Source of the DNA: Myxococcales bacterium 68-20
Lineage (GTDB): Bacteria > Myxococcota_A > Polyangia > Polyangiales > Polyangiaceae
Length of the DNA stretch: 64,000 bases
NCBI GenBank assembly: GCA_001899635.1
Contig: MKVQ01000015.1
Span: forward strand, 145,223-209,222
Direction of reading: 5' to 3'
Part shown: positions 39,224-48,242 of the stretch, piece by piece
How positions within the stretch are numbered: position 1 is the stretch's first letter
Layout of the letters: each line of letters opens with the position of its first letter
Notes under the pieces: model-generated
Told to the model about the DNA's origin: nothing
What the model saw: only the letters and a program-made list of their open reading frames with translations
Databases searched by the model: none
Program-made: the position numbers and the translations under genes

Positions 39224-39712
39224 GTGGCGACGGCCGGTGTCGATTTCTTCCGTGTCGATCGATCGGGGGCGACGAAGCGCCTCCTGATTGTCGCCGGCGT
39301 GCTCGTCACCATGGGGGCAACGACGATCGGAGCGCATCTCGTGAGCCGGATCGAAGCCGACGTCGGGCACCTCATCAGCCTGCTCGGCGGCCTCCTCGTG
39401 ATCTCGGGGCTCATCCTCGGCTTCGGCGCGATGGCGATGCTCCTCTTCGAGAACGTCTACCTCCTCATTCGCGAAGACGGCGTCCTCTGCCACGAGAACG
39501 GCAAGGAGACGACGATCGGATGGGGCGACCTCGAGCAGGTGTCCGTCGACGGGACCACGGGCTTCATCGTGTTCGAGCGAAGGGGAGCCGCGGCGGTGCG
39601 GTGGTTCGCGGGCAAGAACGCGAAGGAGGTACACGGCCGTCTCGAGGATGCCAGGCGCAAGGCGCTCCACGGCCTCCTCCGCTCCGCCCCTGCCCCCGCG
39701 AACGCGCGCTGA
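39224..39712 (+). CDS. Two-span membrane protein with PH-like cytoplasmic domain
   Basis: 162 aa from GTG 39224. Two membrane spans (about 20-40 and 50-75) are followed by a beta-rich domain with VYLLIREDGVLCHENGKETTIGWGDLEQVSV...IVFERRGAAAVRWFAG. This matches the layout of bacterial PH-domain or DUF-type membrane proteins. Function unknown. Convergent with the metallophosphoesterase gene (10-base gap). Confidence 0.7.
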   Translation: MATAGVDFFRVDRSGATKRLLIVAGVLVTMGATTIGAHLVSRIEADVGHLISLLGGLLVISGLILGFGAMAMLLFENVYLLIREDGVLCHENGKETTIGWGDLEQVSVDGTTGFIVFERRGAAAVRWFAGKNAKEVHGRLEDARRKALHGLLRSAPAPANAR

Positions 39713-39722
39713 GGCTGCGCGT

Positions 39723-40538
39723 TCAGCGACGGGCGTGCTCGATCTGATAGCGGGCCGGATCGTTCCCGAGCACGCGGATGGTGGTGCGCTCGTCCTCGAG
39801 CGACGCGATCGTACATGCGGACGCGGGGCGACCCGGCGCGTCCTCGTCGAGGTTCTCGATGAGGCTCTGCACGGTGACGTATGGAATGCCGCGAATCACG
39901 TCGAGGTGGTTGCGATGGACGTGGCCGTTGAACACGACGCGTACCTTGCCGCTCTCCTCGAGGATCGCCCGGAGCTCGGCGCGTTCCTTCACGAGCGCGA
40001 GATGCGCGCGGCCGGCGAACCAGTAGGAGTCTTCGAGGTCCTGCTCGCTCGCGGAGTGGTGCATGAGGACGACGACCGGGAGATTGGTCCTCGCGAGGTC
40101 GTCCTTCAGCCACTCGAGCTGCGCGCGAGGGATGCGGATGTCGACGCCCTTCTGCTCGATCGTGTGGAGTACGACGAGGTGAAAGCCGCCGCGATCGAGC
40201 GAGTAGAAGAGCGGGCCCTCGCGACGCCAGATGCGAGCGAGGTCGCTCCTCGTCAGGTGGATGGTGTCGTGATTGCCGGCGACGTTCACGAGCTCGGCCT
40301 TCGCAGTGCGGAGGATGTCCTGGCACTCGGTGTAGCGGGCGAGGTCGGCGTCGCGGCTCTCGTCCTCGATGTCGTCGCCGAGGTTGACGAGGAGGTCCGG
40401 CCGGAGGTCCTCGTTCATCTTCCGGACGACGCCGCGGGTCAGCTCGGCCGCGTGATGGGTGAGCTTCCGGAGCTTGCCCTTGTGGAATGCTTCCGGCCCG
40501 AAGTGGAGGTCGGAGACGAAGCCGATCTTCAGAGGCAT
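39723..40538 (-). CDS. Calcineurin-like metallophosphoesterase
   Basis: 271 aa from ATG 40538; longer upstream frames run antisense through the neighbouring gene. Metal-binding blocks: DLHFG, GDDIEDE (in LVNLGDD), GNHD, HH in VVLMHHS, GHVHRNH. Cytosolic by sequence. Its substrate may be a nucleotide, cyclic nucleotide or phosphodiester. It starts 24 bases from the divergent nucleotidyltransferase gene. Confidence 0.9.
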   Translation of the reverse strand: MPLKIGFVSDLHFGPEAFHKGKLRKLTHHAAELTRGVVRKMNEDLRPDLLVNLGDDIEDESRDADLARYTECQDILRTAKAELVNVAGNHDTIHLTRSDLARIWRREGPLFYSLDRGGFHLVVLHTIEQKGVDIRIPRAQLEWLKDDLARTNLPVVVLMHHSASEQDLEDSYWFAGRAHLALVKERAELRAILEESGKVRVVFNGHVHRNHLDVIRGIPYVTVQSLIENLDEDAPGRPASACTIASLEDERTTIRVLGNDPARYQIEHARR

Positions 40539-40562
40539 GGCGCAGCATGGTAGCGTGCGAGC

Positions 40563-41318
40563 ATGCGTCCCGTCCTGATTGGTGCCGGTAGAGGTAGCCG
40601 CCTCGAGCACAGGACCGACGAGATCCCGAAGACGCTCGTTCCCGTGATGGGGCGGCCGATGCTCGACTGGATCCTCGAGGCGCTCGCCGAGGCAGGCTTC
40701 ACCCGTCGCGACGTCGTCTTCGTCTGCGGATACCGCGCCGACGTCCTCCGGGAGCGTTACCCCGAGTTCACCTACGTCGAGAATCGCGACTGGGAGAACA
40801 ACAACATCCTCGAGTCGCTCGTCTGCGCGCGCGAATACCTCGGTGACGGCTTCGTCTCGTCGTACACGGACATCGTCTACCGAGGCAGCGCCGTGAAGGA
40901 CGTCACCGCGGCGCCGCAAGACAAGGTCCTCGTCTGCGACACCGACTGGCGGCGGCGCTACGTCCGGCGCACGAGGCATCCCGAGACCGACGCGGAGAAG
41001 ATGCGCGCGGATGGCGAGCGTGTGATCGAAGTCTCGCGCACGATCGCGAGCGAGGCGGCGTCCGGCGAGTTCATCGGCGTCGCCAAGTTCACCGCCGCGG
41101 GAGCGAAGGACATGCTCGCCGCCTACGAGGAGGCGAAGGCGACGTGCGCGACGCTCGGCGATCGCCCGTTCCAGAAGGCCTATCTCATCCACCTGTGGCA
41201 GTGGATGATCGAGCGCGGTGCCGTCTTCCACCGCGTCGACACGCCCGGCGGCTACATGGAGCTCGACACGCTCGAGGACCTGTCGCTCGCCGAGACCTGG
41301 TGGCAAGGCGGGTCGTGA
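40563..41318 (+). CDS. Nucleotidyltransferase (sugar- or choline-phosphate type)
   Basis: 251 aa. N-terminal GAGRGSRLEHRTDEIPKTLVPVMGRPML is the nucleotide-binding signature of NDP-sugar/CMP-choline transferases; NNNILESL and SSYTDIVYR carry the metal Asp. It resembles LicC-like phosphocholine or sugar-1-phosphate transferases. Its stop overlaps the GTG of the ABC ATPase gene, tying activation of a sugar or head group to uptake. Substrate not determined. Confidence 0.85.
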   Translation: MRPVLIGAGRGSRLEHRTDEIPKTLVPVMGRPMLDWILEALAEAGFTRRDVVFVCGYRADVLRERYPEFTYVENRDWENNNILESLVCAREYLGDGFVSSYTDIVYRGSAVKDVTAAPQDKVLVCDTDWRRRYVRRTRHPETDAEKMRADGERVIEVSRTIASEAASGEFIGVAKFTAAGAKDMLAAYEEAKATCATLGDRPFQKAYLIHLWQWMIERGAVFHRVDTPGGYMELDTLEDLSLAETWWQGGS

Positions 41319-42391
41319 CGGCACCCCTCGAGGTCGAGCTCGACCGGGTCACCAAGAGGTTCGAAGAAGGCGAGGGGGCTGCGCTCCGCGAGGTCTCGCT
41401 CGGGGTGAAGAAGGGCGAGCTCGTCGTGGTCGTCGGCCCGTCGGGATGCGGGAAGTCGACGACGCTCCGGATCGTCGCCGGCCTCGAAGAGGCCGACTCC
41501 GGCGCGGTGCGGATCGGCGGCGCTTCGATGGCCGGCGTGGCGCCGCAGGACCGCGACGTCGCGATGGTGTTCCAGGGCTACGCGCTCTACCCGACCATGA
41601 CCGTGCGGGAGAACATGGAGTTCCCGCTCAAGATGCGGAAGGTCGATCCGGCCGAGCGGAGGAAGCGTGCCGACGAGGCGGCCGACCTGCTCGAGCTCGG
41701 GCGCTTGATGGATCGCCTCCCGTCGGAGCTCTCCGGGGGCGAGCGCCAGCGCGTCGCGATGGGCCGCGCGATCGTCCGCCGGCCACGCGTGTTCCTGTTC
41801 GACGAGCCGCTCTCGAACCTCGATGCCGCGCTCCGGCAGGAGCTGCGCGTCGAGATCGGCGTCCTCGTGCGCGAGCTCGGCGTCACCGCGATCTACGTCA
41901 CCCACGATCAGGTCGAGGCGATGACGCTCGCGGACCGCATTTGCATCATGAAGAAGGGCGCGATCCAGCAGGTCGCCCCGCCGCGTACGATCTACGAACA
42001 GCCGGCGACGAGCTTCGTGGCGACGTTCATCGGCGCTCCGAAGATGAATCTGCTCGAAGGCCGCGCCTCTGGAGGCATGATCGACTGCGGCGCGTTCAAG
42101 CTGTCCGCCCCGGCCGGCAAGAGGCTCCCCGAGCGGGTCGTCGTCGGAGTGAGGCCCGAGGACGTCCGTCTCGTCGACCCGAGCGAGGAGGGCGCGACGA
42201 AGCTCGAGGTCGCCGTGGCCGAGCCGCTCGGCGCGGAGACGACGTTCGTGCTCCGCGCCGGCGACGTCGAGCTCCGCGCGCGCGCGCCCGGGTTCGATCC
42301 TCGTGCGAAGGGCTCCTCCGTTCACGCCTCGCTCGCTCGAGCGCCGCTTCATTTCTTCGACGCCGACGAGGCCGGCGGGCGGATCGCATGA
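41315..42391 (+). CDS. Sugar-type ABC importer ATP-binding protein (MalK/UgpC-like)
   Basis: 358 aa from GTG 41315 (GTGA overlap). Walker A GPSGCGKST, Q-loop FQGYALYPTMTV, signature LSGGERQRV, Walker B VFLFDEPLSNLDA, switch His THDQVEAMTL, and the C-terminal TOBE region with VVVGVRPEDVRL typical of CUT1 importers. Its own stop overlaps the ATG of the solute-binding gene. The matching permeases are probably those at 57.6-59.3 kb. Confidence 0.95.
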   Translation: MTAPLEVELDRVTKRFEEGEGAALREVSLGVKKGELVVVVGPSGCGKSTTLRIVAGLEEADSGAVRIGGASMAGVAPQDRDVAMVFQGYALYPTMTVRENMEFPLKMRKVDPAERRKRADEAADLLELGRLMDRLPSELSGGERQRVAMGRAIVRRPRVFLFDEPLSNLDAALRQELRVEIGVLVRELGVTAIYVTHDQVEAMTLADRICIMKKGAIQQVAPPRTIYEQPATSFVATFIGAPKMNLLEGRASGGMIDCGAFKLSAPAGKRLPERVVVGVRPEDVRLVDPSEEGATKLEVAVAEPLGAETTFVLRAGDVELRARAPGFDPRAKGSSVHASLARAPLHFFDADEAGGRIA

Positions 42392-43719
42392 CGCGCCCGT
42401 GCAGGTTCGCACGGGCGCGCTTCGTGGTCCCCGAAGGGGGGGCGCACGCCCTCGCTCACGACTCGGGCAGGCTCGGACGTCGCGCGCTCCTCGCGGGCAG
42501 CGCGGCGCTCGCAGCCGGTTGCGGTCGCCGGACACGCGACGAGCGTGGGCGCGTGAAGCTCCGCTTCTGGTACACGCTCGGCGGACGCAACCGCGAGGTG
42601 CTCCTCGAGATCGTTCGCCGCTTCCACGAGACGCAGGACGAGGTACGCGTCGAGGCCGTGTACCAGGGCGACTATTTCGAGTCGCTCGCGAAGCTCCGCA
42701 CCGCGATCGCCGCGAAGGCCGCGCCGGCCCTGAGCCACGTCGTCGCCGAGGTCGTGCCGTACCTCGCGCGGGCCGGCACCCTCGAGCCGCTCGACGCGTA
42801 TCCCGGCATGAAGGCGATCCCGTTCGTGCGAGCGCTCTCGCAGGAGGGAGCGTTCCGTGGCGGTGCGGGCGCACCGCTCTACGGCGTGCCCCTGAACCGA
42901 TCGACGCCGCTGATGTACTGCAACGGCGAGCTCTTCGCGAAGGAGGGCCTCCGTCCGCCCGGGACGTGGGACGACATGAAGCGGCTCGCCCGCATGCTCA
43001 CGCGTCCGGGCGAGCGCTGGGGGCACGAGGTGCCGATCTCGTGGTGGTTCTGGGTCGCGCTCGTCGGTCAGGCCGGCGGCGCCGTGTTCGACGAGGCGGG
43101 GCGCCCGACCCTCGGCGGCGAGGCCGGCGTCCGTGCGCTCCGGCTATGGCAGGACATGATCCATCGCGAGCACGTGATGCGCCCGCCTCCCGGTCGCGAC
43201 TACGACGCGTGGAACGTCACGAACCAGGACTTCCTCGGAGGCCGTGCGGCGTTCATCTGGACCTCGACTGCGTACATTCGTTACCTCGAGGACAACGCGA
43301 AGTTCCCCGTCGTCGCCGCGCCGCTGCCGAGGGACGTGCGGGCGTCGGTCCCGACCGGCGGCACGTTCTTCGTCGTCGTGAAGGACGCGCCGGACGAAGA
43401 GAAGGCTGCTGCCGCGCGCTTCCTCCGGTTCTTCTGCGAGACCGAGCAGGCAGCCTACGTATCGACCCGCACGGGCTACCTACCGATCACCGTGCCTGCA
43501 GTCGAGAAGATGCGGGCCGACGGCTTTTTCGTGAAGCACCCGAACGATGACGTCGCGCAGCGGCAGCTCGCGAGCGTCGATCCGTGGCCGTGGGAGCCGA
43601 TGCTCTTTCGGATCGAACGCGACGTCGTCGATCCGCGACTCGAGGAAGCGGTGCTGCTCGATCGTGACGCCGCGAGGGTCCTCGAGCAGGCGCGCGTGCT
43701 CGCTTCGCGCCCGGGGTGA
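42388..43719 (+). CDS. Extracellular solute-binding lipoprotein of the sugar ABC importer
   Basis: 443 aa from ATG 42388. A twin-arginine-like RLGRRALLAGSAAL leads to lipobox AAGC, so it is likely a Tat-exported lipoprotein. The mature part is a family-1 (UgpB/MalE-like) solute-binding protein: LRFWYTLGG at the start, YGVPLNRSTPLMYCNGELF, and WFWVALVGQAGG. Coupled to the ATPase gene. A glycerol-phosphate or sugar ligand would suit the similarity, not proven. Downstream should be permeases; instead a gene remnant follows. Confidence 0.93.
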   Translation: MTRPCRFARARFVVPEGGAHALAHDSGRLGRRALLAGSAALAAGCGRRTRDERGRVKLRFWYTLGGRNREVLLEIVRRFHETQDEVRVEAVYQGDYFESLAKLRTAIAAKAAPALSHVVAEVVPYLARAGTLEPLDAYPGMKAIPFVRALSQEGAFRGGAGAPLYGVPLNRSTPLMYCNGELFAKEGLRPPGTWDDMKRLARMLTRPGERWGHEVPISWWFWVALVGQAGGAVFDEAGRPTLGGEAGVRALRLWQDMIHREHVMRPPPGRDYDAWNVTNQDFLGGRAAFIWTSTAYIRYLEDNAKFPVVAAPLPRDVRASVPTGGTFFVVVKDAPDEEKAAAARFLRFFCETEQAAYVSTRTGYLPITVPAVEKMRADGFFVKHPNDDVAQRQLASVDPWPWEPMLFRIERDVVDPRLEEAVLLDRDAARVLEQARVLASRPG

Positions 43720-43759
43720 GCTCGCGGCCTCCGTCGGGGGACCGGTCGACCGGCACTGG

Positions 43760-44060
43760 GGGGACGATCACACACACCGGGGCGCCGGCGATCCAGTACG
43801 GGAGGCCTGTAGAATCGACGTGACGCTGCCGCCGGGATCCCACTTCGTCACGATCACCGCGTACGACGCTGCCGGCGTCGCGCAGGGCGAGCAGAGGTAC
43901 AGCTTCGTCGTCCCCGCGACGATCGATCCGAACAGCGAGGAAGCACGCAACGACGGCGGCGCGGCGTGCGTGAGCTTCGACCTCTTCAACGCTGGCCGGG
44001 CCCACCGGCTGTACCACGGCAAGGTCGCGTGCTCGTCGCCCGGTGCGATCCGCCCCACTT
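43760..44060 (+). pseudogene. Probable remnant of a beta-sandwich protein gene, frame-shifted
   Basis: One frame reads GGTITHTGAPAIQYGRPVES up to a stop near 43822, then a second frame reads CRIDVTLPPGSHFVTITAYDAAG and on through SFVVPATIDPNSEEARND before losing protein-like character near 44040. Strand-like pieces in two frames without a start suggest a decayed fibronectin- or Ig-like domain gene. It fills the 416-base gap after the solute-binding gene, at the edge of the glycan-like block. Confidence 0.35.
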
Positions 44061-44135
44061 CCTCTCTTCCGGATGGTGCGGAGCGCCGGGAGCACCGCGC
44101 GCGTCGACTTCCTCGAGTGACGGCGCTCCGTCGTC

Positions 44136-45170
44136 TCAGCGTGCAGACGAGTCTTCTGCGACGGCGGACGCCTGTGCCTCGGTCGGGAGCTCGCCGGCGC
44201 GCTTGAGCGATAGGAAGGGGAAGATGCCGAGCAGGCAGGGAACGATCTGCCCGAGGAGGTAGACGTTGAAGACCGTTGCACCGCCGGCAAGCCCGATCGC
44301 CTCGAACAGGCGCTTGAAGGCGATGTGGCCTACGCCGAGACCGGAGGGCGAGATCGGGAGGACCAGCGTGAGGAGGCCGAGCGGGAACACCGTCGCGACC
44401 GAGCTGTAAGGCACCTCGCGCTGGAGGAGCGCCTGCGTGAGAATGGTGAAGAACGCCATCCCGAGCGCGTGGAAGGCCATCGCGAGCCCGAGCGCGACCG
44501 CGAGGCGGCGCGGCCCTGCCGAGACGAGGCGCATCGATGCGACGAGCTGGTTCAGGAGCTTGCTGATCTTGGACGGGCCGCTCGTGTAGCGCTCGAGTCG
44601 CGCGCCGGCCTTCCGGACGACGAAGAGGGCGAAAGCGCCGCCGAGCAACGTCGCTCCACCGAGCGCGGCGACGACGGCGGCGAGCGGACGAAGGAGCGGG
44701 TCCGCCCAGACCGAGGGACGCACGAGCGCGATGATCATCCCCAGCATGACCAGCGCAACGACGCCGAGCAGTCGGTCGACGAACGCGACGAGGAGGATCG
44801 TCGTCCGCTTCTCCTTCGGGGCGTCGCGCGCGACGTAGAGCGCCTTCACGACGTCACCGCCGATGTTGCCGGGGATGACGACGTTGAAGAACGAGGCCGT
44901 CATCTGGAGGCGGAGCAAGGTGGAGAAGGGCACGACCACTCCCGCGAGCCCGAGCAGCACCTGGTAGCGAAGGGTCGCAACGACCATGCCGGTGGCGAAC
45001 AGCGCGAGGTCCAGCGCGAGCAGCGAGGGCCGCTCGATCAGGATCCGGAGCGCGCCGACGTCGAGGTGCCCGCTCCCGGTGAGCCATCCGATGAGCAGGA
45101 TGGCGACGAGCGCCTTCGCGACGAAGACGACGAGGTTTCGGGTGCGTGAGCGCGAAGGCGGGGACGTCAA
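44136..45170 (-). CDS. LPG-synthase-transmembrane family protein (UPF0104)
   Basis: 344 aa with about eight spans; TTG 45170 is the only fitting start found. Motifs of the family: SFFNVVIPGNIGGDVVKALYVARD and PISPSGLGVGHIAFKRLFEAIG. These proteins are membrane lipid/glycan-associated transporters or flippases related to the MprF membrane part, without its aminoacyl-transfer domain. It is divergent from the aminotransferase gene, with the promoter region (45171-45283) between them. Confidence 0.85.
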   Translation of the reverse strand: MTSPPSRSRTRNLVVFVAKALVAILLIGWLTGSGHLDVGALRILIERPSLLALDLALFATGMVVATLRYQVLLGLAGVVVPFSTLLRLQMTASFFNVVIPGNIGGDVVKALYVARDAPKEKRTTILLVAFVDRLLGVVALVMLGMIIALVRPSVWADPLLRPLAAVVAALGGATLLGGAFALFVVRKAGARLERYTSGPSKISKLLNQLVASMRLVSAGPRRLAVALGLAMAFHALGMAFFTILTQALLQREVPYSSVATVFPLGLLTLVLPISPSGLGVGHIAFKRLFEAIGLAGGATVFNVYLLGQIVPCLLGIFPFLSLKRAGELPTEAQASAVAEDSSAR

Positions 45171-45283
45171 CGGCGTGGAAGCGGAGAAAGCTCTGCGGGA
45201 CGGGGACGTGGTGGCAAACTTCGGAGGGCGGCATTATACCGACTCGGCCGTATTCTTGTCCCGCCTTGGCACTGGAGCATCGA

Positions 45284-46402
45284 ATGCCCGTTCCGTTCAT
45301 CGATCTGTCGCGCCTCGTGGCTCGTGTTCGTGAGGACGTCCTTCCTGCATGGGCAGAATGCCTCGACCGCTGTGAGTTCGTCGGAGGCCCACGCGTCGTC
45401 GCGCTGGAGAAGAAGCTCGCCGGTGTGCTCGGAACCCCCCGCGTTGTGTCGTGCGCGAACGGTACGGACGCGCTCCTGATCGGCCTCCAGGCGCTCGGGG
45501 TCAAGGCGGGCTCCAAGGTTGCGCTCCCGAACCTGACGTTCTGGGCGACGTTCGAGGCGATCGCCCAGCTCGGCGCCACGCCGGTGCTCGTCGACGTCGA
45601 TCCGGACGACCTCCAGGTCAGCCTCACGGAGCTCCGATCGGCACACGAGAAGCACCGCTTCGATGCCGCCATCTTCGTTCATCTCTTCGGATGGACCTCG
45701 GCGCGCCTCGCCGAGATTCGTGCGTTCTGCAAGGAGCGCGAGATTGCGCTCCTCGAGGACGGCGCGCAGTGCTTCGGCGTCGAGGTCGGCGGCGAGCCGG
45801 TGCTCGCCAAGGCCGACGTCGCGACGCTCTCGTTCTACCCGGCGAAGGTGATCGGCGGCGCGATGGACGGCGGCGCGATCACGCTCCAGACGGGGGCCCA
45901 GGAGGCGCTCGTCCGTTCGCTCTGCAATCACGGTCGGTCCGACCACTACTCCTACGCGCACGTCGGCTGGAACTCGCGGATGGGCGGGGTCCAGGCGGCG
46001 TTCATCGGGCGCGTGCTCGACGAGGTCCCGGCGATCCTCTCGTCGCGGCGCGCTGCAGCGGAGTTCTATCGCGAGCGGCTCGGGGCAGGGAACACGCGGG
46101 TGAAGGTGTATGGACCGCCGGCTGGCGTCGTCGAGAACGGCTATCTCAACGTGGTCACCGTCGAGGGCAAGACGGGCCCGGAGCTCGTCGAGGCGCTGAA
46201 AGCGGCCGGCATCGGTGCCGCGCGGACGTATCCGGAGACGATGGACGTCCAGCCGCCGGTCAAGAAGGCCGGTGCGATCCTGCACGGCGATCTCGCCGTG
46301 TCGAAGCGCTTCTGCGCGTCGGTCGTGAACCTGCCGCTGTTCTACGGCATCCGCGACGACGAGCGCGAGGCGGCCGCGGCGGCGCTCCTCGCTGCGATCT
46401 GA
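45284..46402 (+). CDS. DegT/DnrJ/EryC1/StrS aminotransferase
   Basis: 372 aa from ATG 45284, with GGAG eight bases upstream. A PLP-dependent nucleotide-sugar aminotransferase: CANGTDAL phosphate-anchoring turn, EDGAQCFG Asp, and SFYPAK with the PLP lysine at 188. It resembles WbpE/GnnB-type enzymes that place an amino group at C3 of a UDP-sugar. With a Gfo/Idh dehydrogenase at 53.2 kb and an acyltransferase next door, a 3-amino-sugar pathway is plausible. Confidence 0.92.
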   Translation: MPVPFIDLSRLVARVREDVLPAWAECLDRCEFVGGPRVVALEKKLAGVLGTPRVVSCANGTDALLIGLQALGVKAGSKVALPNLTFWATFEAIAQLGATPVLVDVDPDDLQVSLTELRSAHEKHRFDAAIFVHLFGWTSARLAEIRAFCKEREIALLEDGAQCFGVEVGGEPVLAKADVATLSFYPAKVIGGAMDGGAITLQTGAQEALVRSLCNHGRSDHYSYAHVGWNSRMGGVQAAFIGRVLDEVPAILSSRRAAAEFYRERLGAGNTRVKVYGPPAGVVENGYLNVVTVEGKTGPELVEALKAAGIGAARTYPETMDVQPPVKKAGAILHGDLAVSKRFCASVVNLPLFYGIRDDEREAAAAALLAAI

Positions 46403-46472
46403 TCGAGTCGCTCGCCGGCCGCATCTCTACGCCCGCGCTCGCGGCCCTCGTGGTCGTGGCTACGGTCTCGCC

Positions 46473-47333
46473 ATGTCGACTCGACTGAAGCGCGCCGTGC
46501 GCGGGTCCGAGCTGGCGAAGGCCCTCGCTCGCACGTTCGAAGGGCAAGACGTCGATCTCCGGGCCGTCGCTCCGCTCTCGGCTCCGCGGGAGGGCGCGCT
46601 GCTCTTCATGACGCGGCGGGCGACCTTGACGCTCCCTCCGAAGGTCGTCGTGCTCGCCGCGGAGCGTCCGGCCGCGATCGCGTGGATCCCGACGGAATGG
46701 CCCCGGCTCGATTTCGTGAAGGCGCTCCGGTGGCTCGACGAGCACGCCGGCTTCGAGGGCTACGAGGGCGAGCCGCAGGTCCATCTGAGCGCGAGGATCG
46801 GCGGCGGCACGACGATCGGTCGCGGCGTCGTCATCGGCGAGCGCACCGTCATCGGGCATGGTGTCCGCATCGCCGACGGGGTCCGGATCGGGAGCCACTG
46901 CAGCATCAAGTCGGGCGCCGTGATCGGCGAGGACGGCTTCGGCTTCGAGCGCGACACCGACGGAACACCGATCCGCATGCTCCATCTCGGCGGGGTCATC
47001 CTCGGCGATCGCGTCGAGATCGGCAGCCTCACGACCATCTGCCAGGGCACGCTGGCGCCGACGATCATCGAGGACGACGTGAAGGTGGGCGACCACGTTC
47101 ATGTCGCGCACAACTGCTGGCTCAAGAAGAAGGCCATCGTGACGGCTGGCGCCGAGATCAGCGGCGGGGTGACCGTGGGCGAGCAGTCCCTCATCGCCTC
47201 GAGCTCGAGCGTGCTCGAGAACGTTCACCTCGGCGATCGCGTCCTCGTGGGGCTCGGCGCGGTCGTCCTCCAGAACGTCCCCGCGGGCACGACCGTGGTC
47301 GGCAATCCCGCGCGCCCGCTCGAGCGCAAGTAG
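46473..47333 (+). CDS. LpxD-like left-handed beta-helix acyltransferase
   Basis: 286 aa. The N-terminal 95 residues are reduced; the rest is hexapeptide repeats (IGGGTTIGRGVVIGERTVIG). GFGFERDTDGTPIRMLHLGGV and VHVAHN (catalytic His candidate) match LpxD, which N-acylates UDP-glucosamine lipid A precursors. LpxD is usually about 340 aa. It may instead be a sugar N-acyltransferase acting on the amino sugar made by the preceding gene, 70 bases upstream. Confidence 0.83.
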   Translation: MSTRLKRAVRGSELAKALARTFEGQDVDLRAVAPLSAPREGALLFMTRRATLTLPPKVVVLAAERPAAIAWIPTEWPRLDFVKALRWLDEHAGFEGYEGEPQVHLSARIGGGTTIGRGVVIGERTVIGHGVRIADGVRIGSHCSIKSGAVIGEDGFGFERDTDGTPIRMLHLGGVILGDRVEIGSLTTICQGTLAPTIIEDDVKVGDHVHVAHNCWLKKKAIVTAGAEISGGVTVGEQSLIASSSSVLENVHLGDRVLVGLGAVVLQNVPAGTTVVGNPARPLERK

Positions 47334-47409
47334 GGCGGTGGTTCACGGAGTCGCTGGCGCGCTCCGTCCGAGGGCGAGTATCGTAGCGGTTCTCGTCTCC
47401 GGGACCGAC

Positions 47410-47499
47410 ATGGGCGCAACGAACATCCCGCACGTCTACGCGCAGCTGAAGGACAACCTCTGGAACGCAGGCTCCCACCGCGTGGTGGCCGCCGGATGA
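47410..47499 (+). CDS. 29-aa reading frame coupled to the glycosyltransferase gene
   Basis: ATG 47410 opens 29 codons (MGATNIPHVYAQLKDNLWN...), and its TGA overlaps the glycosyltransferase ATG at 47496. The composition is protein-like and low in Arg. It may be a translational-coupling leader or the end of a lost gene. There is no strong ribosome binding site (CCGGGA at -9). Confidence 0.35.
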   Translation: MGATNIPHVYAQLKDNLWNAGSHRVVAAG

Positions 47500-48218
47500 C
47501 CTACACTCTGGTCCTCCCGTTCCACAGTGACCTCACGTCGATCGGCGAGACGGTCCGCCGCGCGCGCGAAGAGGGTGGCCCGAAGCACGGTGTTCGCGAG
47601 GTGTTGCTCGCGCACAACGGGCGTCCGCTCTCGTCCGAGGCGCAGGAGACCGTCGACGCGCTCGTCGCTCCGCGGGAGGGCGACAAGCCCGAGGTGCGGT
47701 TCCTCGACACGACGGACAAGGGGATCGGCGCCGGCTACAAGCTCGGCATCCGCGAGGCCCGCGAGCCGTTCGTGATCCTCTCTGCCGACGATCTCCCGTT
47801 CGGCTGGTCGGACCTGATCGCGTTCGAACGAGCGGGGCGGCCGGACTTCGCGATCGGCTCGAAGGCCCACCGCGACTCGAAGCTCGTCGGCGTCACGAAG
47901 CTACGCCGTGCCTCGTCGCTCACGTTCCTCACGTTGCGCCGCCTCCTCCTCGGTTGGGACACACCGGGCGATTCACAAGGGAGCTTCATCCTCCGGACCT
48001 CGGTCGCGAAGGCGCTCGTCCCGGACCTCGTCTACGACCACTACCTCTGCTCCCTCGAGCTCGCGACGCTTCACCTCCAGCGTGGCGGTCGCGTCGTCGA
48101 GGTCCCGATCGTCGTCGACGACAACCCGCACCAGAGCTCGGTCTCGGTGCTGAGGGATGGCTGGCGCATGACGAAGGAGCTCGTCGAGCTCCGACAGCGG
48201 ATGAAGCGCGCGCGCTGA
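47496..48218 (+). CDS. GT2-type glycosyltransferase
   Basis: 240 aa. GT-A fold: LVLPFHSDLTSIGETVRRA, LLAHNGRP, DKGIGAGYKLGIREAREPFVILSADD and GDSQGSFILR, resembling DPM/polyprenyl-phosphate glycosyltransferases. No membrane span, unlike the bactoprenol forms. It probably transfers a sugar in envelope glycan or lipid assembly. Last gene of the + strand set; it ends 24 bases from the convergent LuxC-like gene. Confidence 0.85.
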   Translation: MTYTLVLPFHSDLTSIGETVRRAREEGGPKHGVREVLLAHNGRPLSSEAQETVDALVAPREGDKPEVRFLDTTDKGIGAGYKLGIREAREPFVILSADDLPFGWSDLIAFERAGRPDFAIGSKAHRDSKLVGVTKLRRASSLTFLTLRRLLLGWDTPGDSQGSFILRTSVAKALVPDLVYDHYLCSLELATLHLQRGGRVVEVPIVVDDNPHQSSVSVLRDGWRMTKELVELRQRMKRAR

Positions 48219-48242
48219 CCTCGACGCGGAGCCGTTCGTCGA

